The notes beneath the pieces were generated by a model. The model was given only the letters and a program-made list of their open reading frames with translations. It did no database searches and was not told the DNA's origin. A stretch of DNA of 35,825 bases from CAZCSJ01 sp964501445 (GTDB lineage Bacteria; Patescibacteriota; Minisyncoccia; Sungbacterales; HO2-52-23): the NCBI GenBank assembly GCA_964501445.1, contig CAZCSJ010000008.1, forward strand, positions 1 through 35,825, in the 5' to 3' direction. A program made the position numbers and the translations under genes. This document shows, one piece after another, positions 21,328 through 29,808 of the stretch (the stretch's first letter is position 1; each line of letters opens with the position of its first letter).

Positions 21328-22013
21328 TTTGTAATCGTGATTGACGAAATAACGACGTCTTTGAGCGGATGGTCGCCCTGCGTTTTGTCAGTCGGCGTAT
21401 TTTCAATACTCGCCACCACATCCATTCCTGCGGTCACGCGGCCAAAAACCGTATGCTTTCCGTCAAGCCACGGGGCGGCTTCGGTGGTGACGATAAAAAA
21501 CTGGCTTCCGTTGGTATCCGGCCCCGCGTTTGCCATTGCCAGCGCCCCCCGCGTTACTTTATTCGGATTAATTTCATCCGCAAATGTATAACCCGGCCCG
21601 CCGATGCCGTCGTTTGACCAGTCGTCATCTTTGCTATTCGGGTCGCCGCCCTGAATCATAAATCCCCTAATCACGCGATGGAATTTCACGCCGTCATAAA
21701 ATCCGCTCTCGGAGAGCTTCACGAAATTTGCAACGGTGTTGGGCGCATCTTTTGAAAAGAGTTCAAACGTGATATCTCCGAAATTCGTCTTCATGACGGC
21801 GGTTATTTTTTCACTTGATTGTGTCATAGTGTCTTTTTGCATGACGGGCGCAATTTCCTCCAACTTTTCCTCAACGGGCGTTTTTGAGCGCGCGGACTCT
21901 GCGTCGGTTGACTTCTTGGTTCCGGAAGAAACAATCAGCCACCCGATCGCGATTACCATAAGGCCTGCGATGACTGCGGTGAGAATAGTGATAACTCGCT
22001 GTGCGTGCGTCAT
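21324..22013 (-). CDS. Membrane-anchored cyclophilin-type peptidyl-prolyl isomerase
   Basis: The 229-residue product starts with a short cytoplasmic tail and one membrane segment (about residues 8-30), then a linker and a full cyclophilin domain from about residue 70. Active-site residues are visible: FHRVIRGFMIQGGD (Arg, Phe, Gln), GSQFFI, the Trp of PWLDGKHTVFG and its His. It would act outside the cytoplasmic membrane on secreted proteins. It is the first gene of a tight minus-strand run with msrA and the EEP gene (4-bp overlaps). A TATCAT box lies 6 nt before the ATG, a leaderless arrangement. Confidence 0.94.
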   Translation of the reverse strand: MTHAQRVITILTAVIAGLMVIAIGWLIVSSGTKKSTDAESARSKTPVEEKLEEIAPVMQKDTMTQSSEKITAVMKTNFGDITFELFSKDAPNTVANFVKLSESGFYDGVKFHRVIRGFMIQGGDPNSKDDDWSNDGIGGPGYTFADEINPNKVTRGALAMANAGPDTNGSQFFIVTTEAAPWLDGKHTVFGRVTAGMDVVASIENTPTDKTQGDHPLKDVVISSITITK

Positions 22014-22028
22014 ACACGAATGATATCA

Positions 22029-22066
22029 CAAAAACTTCTCCGCTTCACACGCTGGTGAAACGGAGA
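22029..22066 (-). terminator. Terminator of the surface-protein operon
   Basis: TCTCCG-TTCAC / GTGAA-CGGAGA stem (22037-22066) is followed on the minus strand by TTTTT (22030-22034). It ends the transcript of the Cys-rich repeat gene. Confidence 0.8.
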
Positions 22067-22081
22067 GAAATAGAAAAATCT

Positions 22082-23803
22082 CTATTTATCCGGGAAGCAA
22101 ATCTTGCAATTTTTGCGGTCCTCTGAACCCGCGGGGAAATAGGCGCAATTGGGAGCAGCGCTATAGAGCGGGCAGGAGCTCTGCAATTGTTCCTTATACT
22201 GCCGGTCATACTCCGCCTGATATTGCTTCTGGTATTCCTCCTTCTGTTGCTCGGAGGTTTGTTCTTGGGTTTGCTGTTGTGTGTAATCTTGAGTTCGTCT
22301 TTGTATCTCTTCTGCCGACGGCGCTCCTGTGCGGCTCGGACCTTCCCCTCCGTCAGCTCCCCCGCCGCCCGCTTTTTTCAGTTCTTCAATGCACGGGCCG
22401 ATTTTATCATCAATCCTCTTTTGCAATTCAGGACTCACGTCGCCTTCGCCATACTTTTCGCTTTTATCGCCTATTCCCTGAATACAGGTAATCGCCTCCG
22501 AACACGCAAGAGAAAAACAACTGTCTAATTTTTTGCCAAGCTTGTCTTCAATGCATGCGCGGACTTTTGTCTGCACGCCCGCGGCCTGCCCGCATGTCAC
22601 CTGCCCGGCGCGCGCGCGAGCCACAAAGTCCTCACCGAGTTCATTATTCACACACGAGAGCGCATCGGAATCATCGGTAAAGGTTTGAAGCGATGCGTCG
22701 GCATACCGATTGAGGCAAGAGCGCGATTTTCTGACCTGCGTGATCATTTTTTCTACTTCTTCAAGATCCCCGGGTATCTCACCCCTCTGGAGGCGTATCA
22801 AAATCTCCGCATCAAGATTTGCTTCAAGGCATTGACGGACTTCATCGGGCGCCTGCGGGAGACACGCCTGAAAATCAGAGAGAGAACCAAATGAAGATGC
22901 TTCTTCGGCACTGATGAAACCCATCTCTGCCGCGAACCGGAAACATTCGGCTTGATTTCCCGGATCATTACAGTATGCCGCACACTTCTCTCGAGCTTCC
23001 TCGGCTCTCCGCGCGCCCGCACCGCAATTGCCCGGGGTCTTTCCTTTGGATTTCTTTGCGAGCTCCGCTTCCCGCGCGCTCATAAACCCCTGGTCTTTGG
23101 CAAACGACACGCACTCGTCAAAATGGGCATCATCGGAACAGTACGCATCGCACTGGGCTTTTGAGGCGCAGCTGCCCGGGGTCTTTCCACTTTTGATCAA
23201 TGGAGCGAATTTCTTGGCTTCGGCAAGTTCGTCAGGAGGCAAAATGCCCGATTTTTCCGCAAATGCAATGCATTCGTCCAAATGCGCGGGATTTTCGCAA
23301 TACGCCAGGCAATTATCTCTCCCCGTACAATTCCCGGGGAGTTTCGCGCCCGCGCGAAGGGCGGATGCAACTTTTTTTGCCTCTCCCAATTCGTCGGGAG
23401 AAAGCGCACCGAATTTTTCTGCAAACGCCACGCACTCCTGAATATGCGCGATGTTCTCGCAATACTGAGTGCACGTTTCCTCATTCACACACCCGCCCGG
23501 CCCTCCATCGGCATCCCCTATCGCTCCGATAAACCGCTCGCCCCGCGCAATGACTTCTGCCGGAAGGAGATTGTGTTTTTTTGCAAACGCGATGCATGCT
23601 TTTATAATACTGACGTCTCCGCGCTCATCACAATACGCCCGGCACGCCTTTTCATTTTTGCATCCCCCGAGTTCCGCGATCGGATAAACAATGTCGTCTT
23701 TGGAAGTGGCAGAAACGCTAAGAGCCATCACGACGAATAGGGCCGCGAGGAAAATCGAGAGGAGAATAGAGAGAAAATTATGAGAGCGCAGAGAAGCCGC
23801 CAT
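22082..23803 (-). CDS. Secreted cysteine-rich repeat protein, unknown function
   Basis: The 573-residue product has a membrane/signal segment (about residues 10-32) and then at least five related modules of about 45-55 residues. Each has the pattern G-x-C-x(4-6)-C-x-x-Y-C-x(5-8)-EC-x-x-FA-x-x-x-G (for example CTQYCENIAHIQECVAFAEKFG, shown partly as CTQYCENIAHIQECVAF). Cysteine spacing is regular, suggesting disulfides outside the cell. After residue about 330 the repeats degenerate. A Gln/Glu-rich low-complexity stretch follows (about 500-545), then a Cys-containing tail. It is third in an operon with the anchored 82-aa protein (2-bp gap) and the PGBD/FN3 protein. Similar proteins occur in Parcubacteria; their role is unknown to me. 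Confidence 0.82.
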   Translation of the reverse strand: MAASLRSHNFLSILLSIFLAALFVVMALSVSATSKDDIVYPIAELGGCKNEKACRAYCDERGDVSIIKACIAFAKKHNLLPAEVIARGERFIGAIGDADGGPGGCVNEETCTQYCENIAHIQECVAFAEKFGALSPDELGEAKKVASALRAGAKLPGNCTGRDNCLAYCENPAHLDECIAFAEKSGILPPDELAEAKKFAPLIKSGKTPGSCASKAQCDAYCSDDAHFDECVSFAKDQGFMSAREAELAKKSKGKTPGNCGAGARRAEEAREKCAAYCNDPGNQAECFRFAAEMGFISAEEASSFGSLSDFQACLPQAPDEVRQCLEANLDAEILIRLQRGEIPGDLEEVEKMITQVRKSRSCLNRYADASLQTFTDDSDALSCVNNELGEDFVARARAGQVTCGQAAGVQTKVRACIEDKLGKKLDSCFSLACSEAITCIQGIGDKSEKYGEGDVSPELQKRIDDKIGPCIEELKKAGGGGADGGEGPSRTGAPSAEEIQRRTQDYTQQQTQEQTSEQQKEEYQKQYQAEYDRQYKEQLQSSCPLYSAAPNCAYFPAGSEDRKNCKICFPDK

Positions 23804-23805
23804 TA

Positions 23806-24054
23806 TTATTGAAATGGATTTTGATACACGTCTTTTAGCGGATTGATGTTTTTCTCAAAAGGATTGGTTTGGGGCAACGCCTCACTCACAGGATTTTGCG
23901 AACGCTCAAACACTTCCGCGCCGAATGCGCCTTCAGTAGAGATTTTTTCCTCCGGCTCGCCCGTTCGCGTCTGCCAATACCAAATGCCAAGTCCCGACGC
24001 GAGAACCACCACAAGTACTACTGCGCTCATATACCTCCTGTTCATTGATTTCAT
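23806..24054 (-). CDS. Small membrane-anchored protein (82 aa), unknown function
   Basis: The product has one N-terminal membrane segment (about residues 9-28, AVVLVVVLASGLGIWYW) and a short extracytoplasmic tail. The tail ends with repeated N-P-F/L motifs: TNPFEKN, INPLKDVY, QNPFQ. It lies between two secreted-protein genes, 7 bp after the PGBD/FN3 gene and 2 bp before the Cys-rich gene. The context suggests a role in anchoring or export of surface proteins, which is inference. I recognise the NPFE...NPLK...NPF ending as a recurrent CPR pattern but know no function. Confidence 0.75.
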   Translation of the reverse strand: MKSMNRRYMSAVVLVVVLASGLGIWYWQTRTGEPEEKISTEGAFGAEVFERSQNPVSEALPQTNPFEKNINPLKDVYQNPFQ

Positions 24055-24061
24055 TATATAA

Positions 24062-25687
24062 TTATTGTTGAATATATTGAAGGAGCGCGCCCAGGGATTG
24101 CAAAACTACCGAGAGGGATGCAAGAGTATTCTCAAAAATGAGAGACGTGGTCGCAGTAGGAGTTCCTGTACTCCCGATCGGCGGAGTTATAAACGTATAA
24201 TTGGGAGGTAAACCCTCGGGTCCATTTCCCGAAGGATCAACGGAATATACCCTATATGTATAAAAGGTGCCTGCCGATAAGTTGGTAAGGGTGAAAGAAT
24301 GCGAAGTGGTGTACGACGTATCCGTCGGCGTCACCTTCCAATTGGTAAGTGTAAATCCATAGTTTACAAATCCGGTAGCCGGCTCATCGGTTGTCCATGT
24401 GATAACAGCGGAGTTGGGGGTGATGGAAGAAGCCGAAACATTGGATACCACCGGACGCAAGATGTCTGCCGGGGATATGCTAAAATAGTTATCGCTCATG
24501 TCGTATACGGAAGTAGGATTGTCCCAATCATAAATTCTTACTTTATAATCGTTTCCTGATCCAACCGTAGCAAAATGGTTAATCCCGCTGAGTCCCATAG
24601 ATAATTGTGTGTCCAATACCGTGGGGCTTATGGCAGACCACACCACTCCCGATCCCTTAAAAAGATTGGCTCCCACTCTACTGACATTCGTTGCAATATA
24701 CTGGACGGCATAATTGAGATTGTATTGGAGTGTTTCTCCTCCATTAGGCCACGTAATCCGAAGGGCGGGAAGTGCCGGCGTTGACACTGACGTTGATGTT
24801 GCTACCGGTGTTGATGTGGATGTTGATGTTAATGTTAATGCTGACACCGATGTTGATACTGGCGTTGACGTCTGTGTTGGTGTTGACACTGATGTGGGTG
24901 TGGGTGTTGATGCGGAAACATTTGACACAACTGGTGTTGCCGATGTTGCAGGCGCTTCAGAGATTATTTCCGAAGGAGTAGTAGTGGCAGTTGTGGACGT
25001 AGCACGCGGGGGAACGTTCGGAGTTTGTGGAAGTGAGTCAGGCGAGAGTGCGAGTGTGGTGGATGGAGCAAGGAACAGCGGGGTGGTCGTGGAAAATATC
25101 TCATGCGGGGTCGTAGTGGCACCCAGTCTCTGCTCAATTCCCGGGGCGTGCAGGAGTCCAGGCGGGATGACTCCCGACTCCTCTGCGCCCTCAGTAATAA
25201 GCTCATTGAGTTTGGCAAGAGTTTTAGGCCCCACAATCCCGAGTTGTTCAATCCCGTGTTTCTCCTGGAGTTTTCTCACTGCGGCTTCAGTCAGAGACCC
25301 GTAAAACCCTGTCACCAGACCCTCGGGGTAGATATCAGGGAATTGAGAGAGATACTCCTGGAGGCGACGTACCTCATCTCCTGAAGAGCCACGGGAGAGT
25401 GGCCGTGTCAGACGCAGTTCTTCTCTGACTGCCCGTATCTCCTCTCGGGCGATCTTGACTTCTTCCTTGGTAGTGACTACTTCCTTGTTGGATGTTTCAA
25501 TCTGAGACCGAAGCTCCACCACCTGTTTTTGGAGATTCCTGATTTGTTCTTGAAGTTGTTGAATGAGGATTTGAGCATCGAGAAGAGAGGTACCGGCGGT
25601 CTGGGCATACACCAAAGAAGGAAACCACAAAAGAGCTCCCACCAAGAGTACCGCAAAGAGTATCATGCGAAACACTTTATTCATCAT
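24062..25687 (-). CDS. Secreted peptidoglycan-binding protein with FN3 domain
   Basis: The 541-residue product has a signal peptide (residues 1-29), a coiled coil (about 33-92, QQLQEQIRNLQKQVVELRSQ), and a PG-binding type 1 domain (about 97-168, RGSSGDEVRRLQEYL, GFYGSLTEAAVRKLQEKHG). A Ser/Thr/Pro/Val low-complexity linker follows (about 200-305). The next Kre9/KNH-like beta domain (starting ITWPNGGETLQ) precedes a fibronectin type III domain (about 410-510, ITWTTDEPATGFVNYG). It probably binds the wall and projects adhesive domains. The linker DNA (24775-24960) is a GTTGATGTT-like repeat prone to length change. A TATACT box lies exactly 6 nt before the ATG. Confidence 0.88.
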   Translation of the reverse strand: MMNKVFRMILFAVLLVGALLWFPSLVYAQTAGTSLLDAQILIQQLQEQIRNLQKQVVELRSQIETSNKEVVTTKEEVKIAREEIRAVREELRLTRPLSRGSSGDEVRRLQEYLSQFPDIYPEGLVTGFYGSLTEAAVRKLQEKHGIEQLGIVGPKTLAKLNELITEGAEESGVIPPGLLHAPGIEQRLGATTTPHEIFSTTTPLFLAPSTTLALSPDSLPQTPNVPPRATSTTATTTPSEIISEAPATSATPVVSNVSASTPTPTSVSTPTQTSTPVSTSVSALTLTSTSTSTPVATSTSVSTPALPALRITWPNGGETLQYNLNYAVQYIATNVSRVGANLFKGSGVVWSAISPTVLDTQLSMGLSGINHFATVGSGNDYKVRIYDWDNPTSVYDMSDNYFSISPADILRPVVSNVSASSITPNSAVITWTTDEPATGFVNYGFTLTNWKVTPTDTSYTTSHSFTLTNLSAGTFYTYRVYSVDPSGNGPEGLPPNYTFITPPIGSTGTPTATTSLIFENTLASLSVVLQSLGALLQYIQQ

Positions 25688-25693
25688 TCTGTA

Positions 25694-25722
25694 AGTATAG
25701 CATTCTCGCGTCCTGCGGTTAA
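25694..25722 (-). promoter_or_regulatory. Promoter of the surface-protein operon, leaderless
   Basis: TTAACC (25717-25722), 17 nt, TATACT (25694-25699) on the minus strand. The ATG at 25687 begins at the seventh base after the -10 box, the expected +1. Confidence 0.65.
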
Positions 25723-25742
25723 AATGAGGTTATACACAGATT

Positions 25743-26339
25743 TCAATACTTTAGTATCTCTTCAAGAATGGACGGAACCTCTATGAAAGAACGGGTGTCG
25801 TCGAAATAATGCCCCATCGCGTGTTCAATGATGGTACGCGCGCCGAATTTCTCCCGCATCACTTTTTCGCTTGAAAGCGGAATAAATTCATCGTTGTCGG
25901 AGAAAAACGCGATAATTTCTTTTGCCGAACGCCGCACTTTTTCCGCATCAATCGGCGTTTCAAGCCATGGAGCCGCAATACGCTTTTCTTTTTCAGAGGA
26001 GAAGTTGATTATCTCATCCACCACCGATGCCACCAGCACAACTTTCGCGAGCACACTCCCCTCCGGAAGCGCTTCGGCGTATCGCAACGCCAACGCGCCG
26101 CCAATGCTGTGACCGACTATAATAGTATCTTCCGGAACGGAGGTAATGGTTTCTTGCAGAAACGGAAGCCATGTCTCAATCCGCGGAGTATCGGCGTCGG
26201 GCAGGGCGGGAGCAACTACGGCATATCCCCGCGCCTCCAATTCCTTTTTCAGCCACCCGCGGAACGCACCCTCCGGCACCCCGCTCCAGCCGTGAAGGAG
26301 GTAGACGTGTTTGAATGTGAGTTGATTTTTATTATCCAT
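25743..26339 (-). CDS. Alpha/beta hydrolase, RBBP9/YdeN-like serine hydrolase
   Basis: The 198-residue product from ATG 26339 starts MDNKNQLTFKHVYLLHGW and shows the oxyanion HGW segment, the nucleophile elbow GHSIGG, the acid region FFSDNDEFIPLS and the catalytic His in AMGHYF. Size and motifs fit the RBBP9/YdeN group of small serine hydrolases, whose natural substrates are mostly unknown. An upstream ATG at 26393 would add 18 residues. A 147-bp near-copy of its 5' part lies at 29809-29955, so the gene has been partly duplicated. It follows the HicB-like gene on the same strand. Confidence 0.88.
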   Translation of the reverse strand: MDNKNQLTFKHVYLLHGWSGVPEGAFRGWLKKELEARGYAVVAPALPDADTPRIETWLPFLQETITSVPEDTIIVGHSIGGALALRYAEALPEGSVLAKVVLVASVVDEIINFSSEKEKRIAAPWLETPIDAEKVRRSAKEIIAFFSDNDEFIPLSSEKVMREKFGARTIIEHAMGHYFDDTRSFIEVPSILEEILKY

Positions 26340-26399
26340 ACGTAGGGACCGATGAAATCCAGACGGCGAAATTTCTGAACCAACTTTCTCCAAGAGATG

Positions 26400-26654
26400 C
26401 TATTTGGCATACGCTGGCTTTCGAACCATGCGTCTTCGGTCTATGCCAATACGTAAACCAGGAATCGTATCGCCATCTTTTAGTTTAAAAAGTAGCCAGT
26501 CCTCCAACGCAGATCGCAATTCTTCTCTGCAGTCTTCTAAACTTCGCGCGTCGGCCCACACTCCGCGTAGTCCCGGAATCTCTCCAAAATAAGTGCCGTT
26601 CTTCAACAGTTTATATCGAGCCTCTTTTAACTTTTTAGCCGTGTATTCGCTCAA
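26400..26654 (-). CDS. HicB-like protein without adjacent HicA
   Basis: The 84-residue product from TTG 26654 has the HicB partial RNase H-like fold signature: YFGEIPGLRGVWADARSLEDCREELRSALEDWL (seen as GEIPGLRGVWADARSLEDC), ending GLRIGIDRRRMVRKPAYAK. HicB is the antitoxin of HicA mRNA interferases, but no hicA-sized frame flanks it, so it looks solitary. A GTG at 26711 would give 103 residues. TTG is preferred because a TTTACT-N17-TATTAT promoter (26664-26692) sits between the two. It lies between typA and the hydrolase. Confidence 0.72.
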   Translation of the reverse strand: MSEYTAKKLKEARYKLLKNGTYFGEIPGLRGVWADARSLEDCREELRSALEDWLLFKLKDGDTIPGLRIGIDRRRMVRKPAYAK

Positions 26655-26721
26655 TATATTTTGATAATAACATGGACAAAAATAAAAGTAAATTTTCACT
26701 ATGGATAACACGCAGCAGCCC

Positions 26722-28515
26722 TTAGCGCTTCGCGCGGCGCGCTTTTACGCGTTCGGTTTCGTTCAAATACTGTTTGCGAAGCCGCACGGAGGTCGGCGTG
26801 ATTTCCAAATATTCGTCTTCTGCCATCACTTCGAGTCCCCGCTCGATCGTGAGTGCAAACGGCGGAATAAGCACGATCGCATCATCAGAACCCTTGGAGC
26901 GCATGTTGGTCAACTGTTTTCCCTTGGTTGGGTTTACCGACATCTCCTCACCCTTGGATGTATTGCCGATCACCATCCCTTCATACACCTCAACCGCAGC
27001 ACCAATATAGAGAACCCCGCGCTCCTGAAGATTCCAGAGCGAATAGCCCGAGGATTTTCCAGAAGCCATAGAAATCATGGAGCCCACCTGCCGTTTTTTT
27101 ATCTCACCCGCATAGGGCTTAAATCCGATCACGCGGGAAGCAATAATCCCCTCGCCCTTGGTGTCGAGCACGAATTGATTGTGATAGCCCAAAAGTCCTC
27201 GCGTAGGACCCTCAAACGAAAGGCGCACCGATTTGCCGTGCACGCGCATATCTTGCATCACACATGCGCGAGTTCCTAAACGCTCGATCACCACGCCCTG
27301 ATACTCCTGCGGAATATCAATGATCACTTCTTCAAAGGGCTCGAGTTTTTTTCCGTTTTCCTCGCGGATAATCACACGGGGCTGGGACACCTGCAGTTCA
27401 TACCCTTCGCGGCGCATGTTTTCAAGCAAAATCGCGATGTGGAGTTCGCCCCGTCCCGAGACCTCAAAACTTTCAAGCGATGAAAAATCAACCTTCAAGC
27501 CCACGTTCACTTCGAGCTCACGTTCAAGGCGCGCACGAAGCTCGCGCGACGTGACGAATTTCCCTTCGCGCCCCGCAAAAGGCGAGGTATTGACCAGAAA
27601 TGAAAGCGTGATGGTCGGCTCGTCCACCGCGATTGCCGGAAGCGGCATCGCGTCTTTATCGGTCATCACGGTTTCCCCAATATCAATATCGGAAAGCCCT
27701 GCAACCAAGACAATATCTCCCGCGCCCACCCGCTCGGCCTCTTCTTTTTTCAAACCGTGGAATGTAAAGAGCTTGGTAATCTTTCCGCTGCGTGCTGTTC
27801 CGTCGGGCTTTTTTATAAATACATTTTGCCCCGCCAAAAGTTCTCCTTCATACACGCGCGCAACTGCGAGGCGCCCCAAAAAATTGTCGTAGGCGAGATT
27901 GAATGGTTGTATCCGTGCGGGCTTGTCCGCCGAAGCTTGAGCGGAGGCGGACGGCACATGCTCAAGAATTACATCCAGAAGCGGGGTTAAATCCTTTGAA
28001 TCGTCGGCAAGCGCGCGCTTTGTGATTCCCGCGCGCGCGATCGCATACACCACGGGAAATTCCGCCTGCGCGTCTGATGCGCCAAGTTCCAAAAAGAGTG
28101 CAAGCACCTGCTCCTCCGCGCGTGCCGCATCAGCGGCAGGTTTATCGATTTTATTAAGCACCACAATTGGTTTCAAACCAAGCTCAAGCGATTTTTTGAG
28201 GACAAAACGGGTTTGCGGCATCGGGCCTTCCTGCGCATCCACGACCAAAAGCACTGAATCAATGGAACGAAGCACCCGTTCCACTTCCGAACCGAAATCC
28301 GCGTGGCCCGGCGTATCCACGATATTTATTTTCGTATCTTTATACGGGATCGCGGCGTTTTTTGAATAAATCGTAATGCCGCGTTCGAGTTCCAAGGTAT
28401 TGGAATCCATCGACACTCCTTCTTCCGCAACGCCGGTTTGGCGAAGCAGGGCGTCGGTCAGCGTCGTTTTCCCATGATCCACATGGGCAATAATTGCGAT
28501 ATTGCGAATCTCCAT
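26722..28515 (-). CDS. typA: Ribosome-binding GTPase TypA/BipA
   Basis: TypA is an EF-G-like GTPase acting in ribosome assembly and stress adaptation. The 597-residue product has G1 AHVDHGKTTL, switch II/G3 DTPGHADFG, G4 NKID, EF-G-like domains III and V, and the TypA-specific C-terminal domain (VNPTKGKQLTNMRS). The segment VPSASAQASADKPARIQ is unusual: its DNA holds a GTCCGCC/GGCGGAC palindrome (27925-27952) at the variable loop between the G domain and domain II. It starts 2 bp after the DEAD-box helicase gene and is probably co-transcribed with it. Confidence 0.97.
   Translation of the reverse strand: MEIRNIAIIAHVDHGKTTLTDALLRQTGVAEEGVSMDSNTLELERGITIYSKNAAIPYKDTKINIVDTPGHADFGSEVERVLRSIDSVLLVVDAQEGPMPQTRFVLKKSLELGLKPIVVLNKIDKPAADAARAEEQVLALFLELGASDAQAEFPVVYAIARAGITKRALADDSKDLTPLLDVILEHVPSASAQASADKPARIQPFNLAYDNFLGRLAVARVYEGELLAGQNVFIKKPDGTARSGKITKLFTFHGLKKEEAERVGAGDIVLVAGLSDIDIGETVMTDKDAMPLPAIAVDEPTITLSFLVNTSPFAGREGKFVTSRELRARLERELEVNVGLKVDFSSLESFEVSGRGELHIAILLENMRREGYELQVSQPRVIIREENGKKLEPFEEVIIDIPQEYQGVVIERLGTRACVMQDMRVHGKSVRLSFEGPTRGLLGYHNQFVLDTKGEGIIASRVIGFKPYAGEIKKRQVGSMISMASGKSSGYSLWNLQERGVLYIGAAVEVYEGMVIGNTSKGEEMSVNPTKGKQLTNMRSKGSDDAIVLIPPFALTIERGLEVMAEDEYLEITPTSVRLRKQYLNETERVKARRAKR
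27925..27952. repeat. In-frame palindrome in typA
   Basis: GTCCGCC and GGCGGAC flank GAAGCTTGAGCGGA. The palindrome encodes part of the SASAQASAD stretch in a variable loop. Confidence 0.65.
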
Positions 28516-28517
28516 GT

Positions 28518-29756
28518 CTACTCAATGAATGTCAGCGCCTTGCCGCGTTTTCCCGCGCGTCCCGTGCGTCCGATGCGATGCACATAGTCATCATGCGTGG
28601 CGGGGAGATCGTAGTTTATGACATGCGAGACGCCGGTGATATCAAGACCACGTGCGGCCACATCAGTTGCCACAAGCACGCGCACATGATCCCGCTTGAA
28701 AAGATCCAGTGCCTTCTGCCGCCTACTCTGGGTTTTATTTCCGTGAATGGACTCTGCCTTAAATCCCCGCTTGCTCAATATCTTTGCCAATTTTTCCACG
28801 CCGTGTTTTGTGCGGCCGAAGATAAGCACTTTATTACACTCGGGTTGCAAAAGCAGATCATGCAGCACACTCAACTTGTCCGTACCTTTTGGCACGCGGA
28901 TAATGTCTTGTTCAATGCCTGCTGCGATCTCTTGTGTTTTCACGCTCACGCGAACGGGGGTTTTCAAAAATTGTCCAATAAGCCGTTCTATCTCCGGCGA
29001 GAGCGTTGCTAAGAAAAAAAGCGTGTGGCGGGGCGAGGGCAAAAGCGCCAAGATGCGCCGCATATCCGCGATAAATCCCATATCAAGCATCCGGTCTGCC
29101 TCGTCCAGCACCACATTGTGAAAATCAGAGAGCGAGAGCGCGCGGCGCTCGAGCAAATCCTTGAGGCGGCCCGGCGTGCCAATAACAAACCGCGGCCTCC
29201 GGCGGAGCATGCCCATCTGAGGGCCAATACTCGCACCTCCCACGCAGATCGCGGCGTGGATACTAAGATTTCGGGAAAACCCGTGCATCTCATCCGCAAT
29301 TTGCTGCGCAAGCTCGCGCGTGGGCACCATGATAAGTACGCGCTCGGTCGGGCGCAAAAGCACTTTGTGTATAAGCGGTATCAAAAATGCAGCGGTCTTG
29401 CCCGTGCCGGTATTGGCAATGCCCACCACATCAGAGCCGCGCAAAATATGGCCCATTGCCCGATCCTGAATAGGCGTCGGCTCTTTGTATCCCTTTTTAA
29501 TAATGTTTTCTTTGAGCCGCGCATCAATCGGAAAATCTGCAAAGCGATGCTCCGGAATAAAATGCGTCACCTCTTCCACAATGACGGCTTTATGTATGAA
29601 TGTAGAAACATCAAGGGCAGAGATCGAGCCAAAGCCCTTGCCTCCGCCACGCGGGCGGGCACGATGAAAACTCGGACGGCGAGTGCCGTATCCTCCACGA
29701 GAAAAGCGGCTGTTTCCACCGCCGCTTCTTCCAAAATGACGAAATCCGTATGGCAT
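28518..29756 (-). CDS. DEAD-box ATP-dependent RNA helicase
   Basis: The 412-residue product has a Gly/Arg/Ser-rich N-terminus (residues 1-45, RNA-binding RGG-like). The helicase motifs follow in order: Q motif PTPIQ, I ANTGTGKTAA, Ia PTRELAQQ, Ib TPGRLKD, II DEAD, IV LIFGRTK, V VATDVAARGLDI, VI HRIGRTGRAGKRG. Motif III, normally SAT, reads LAT (FFLATLS). The family role is RNA duplex unwinding in ribosome assembly or RNA decay. It ends almost at motif VI, with little C-terminal extension, so it resembles RhlE-type enzymes in core only. A promoter lies at 29773-29801 and typA follows by 2 bp. Confidence 0.94.
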   Translation of the reverse strand: MPYGFRHFGRSGGGNSRFSRGGYGTRRPSFHRARPRGGGKGFGSISALDVSTFIHKAVIVEEVTHFIPEHRFADFPIDARLKENIIKKGYKEPTPIQDRAMGHILRGSDVVGIANTGTGKTAAFLIPLIHKVLLRPTERVLIMVPTRELAQQIADEMHGFSRNLSIHAAICVGGASIGPQMGMLRRRPRFVIGTPGRLKDLLERRALSLSDFHNVVLDEADRMLDMGFIADMRRILALLPSPRHTLFFLATLSPEIERLIGQFLKTPVRVSVKTQEIAAGIEQDIIRVPKGTDKLSVLHDLLLQPECNKVLIFGRTKHGVEKLAKILSKRGFKAESIHGNKTQSRRQKALDLFKRDHVRVLVATDVAARGLDITGVSHVINYDLPATHDDYVHRIGRTGRAGKRGKALTFIE

Positions 29757-29772
29757 AAATATAAAGTGATTA

Positions 29773-29801
29773 TTTATACCATAGATTCTTCTATTTTACA
29801 A
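29773..29801 (-). promoter_or_regulatory. Promoter of the helicase-typA unit
   Basis: TTGTAA (29796-29801), 17 nt, TATAAA (29773-29778) on the minus strand. It leaves a leader of about 10 nt before the ATG at 29756. Confidence 0.55.
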
Positions 29802-29808
29802 GATTCTG

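Noticed and set aside
26400..26711. HicAB pair
   Set aside because: Only the HicB-like gene is present; no double-stranded-RNA-binding-like HicA frame of about 60 residues flanks it.
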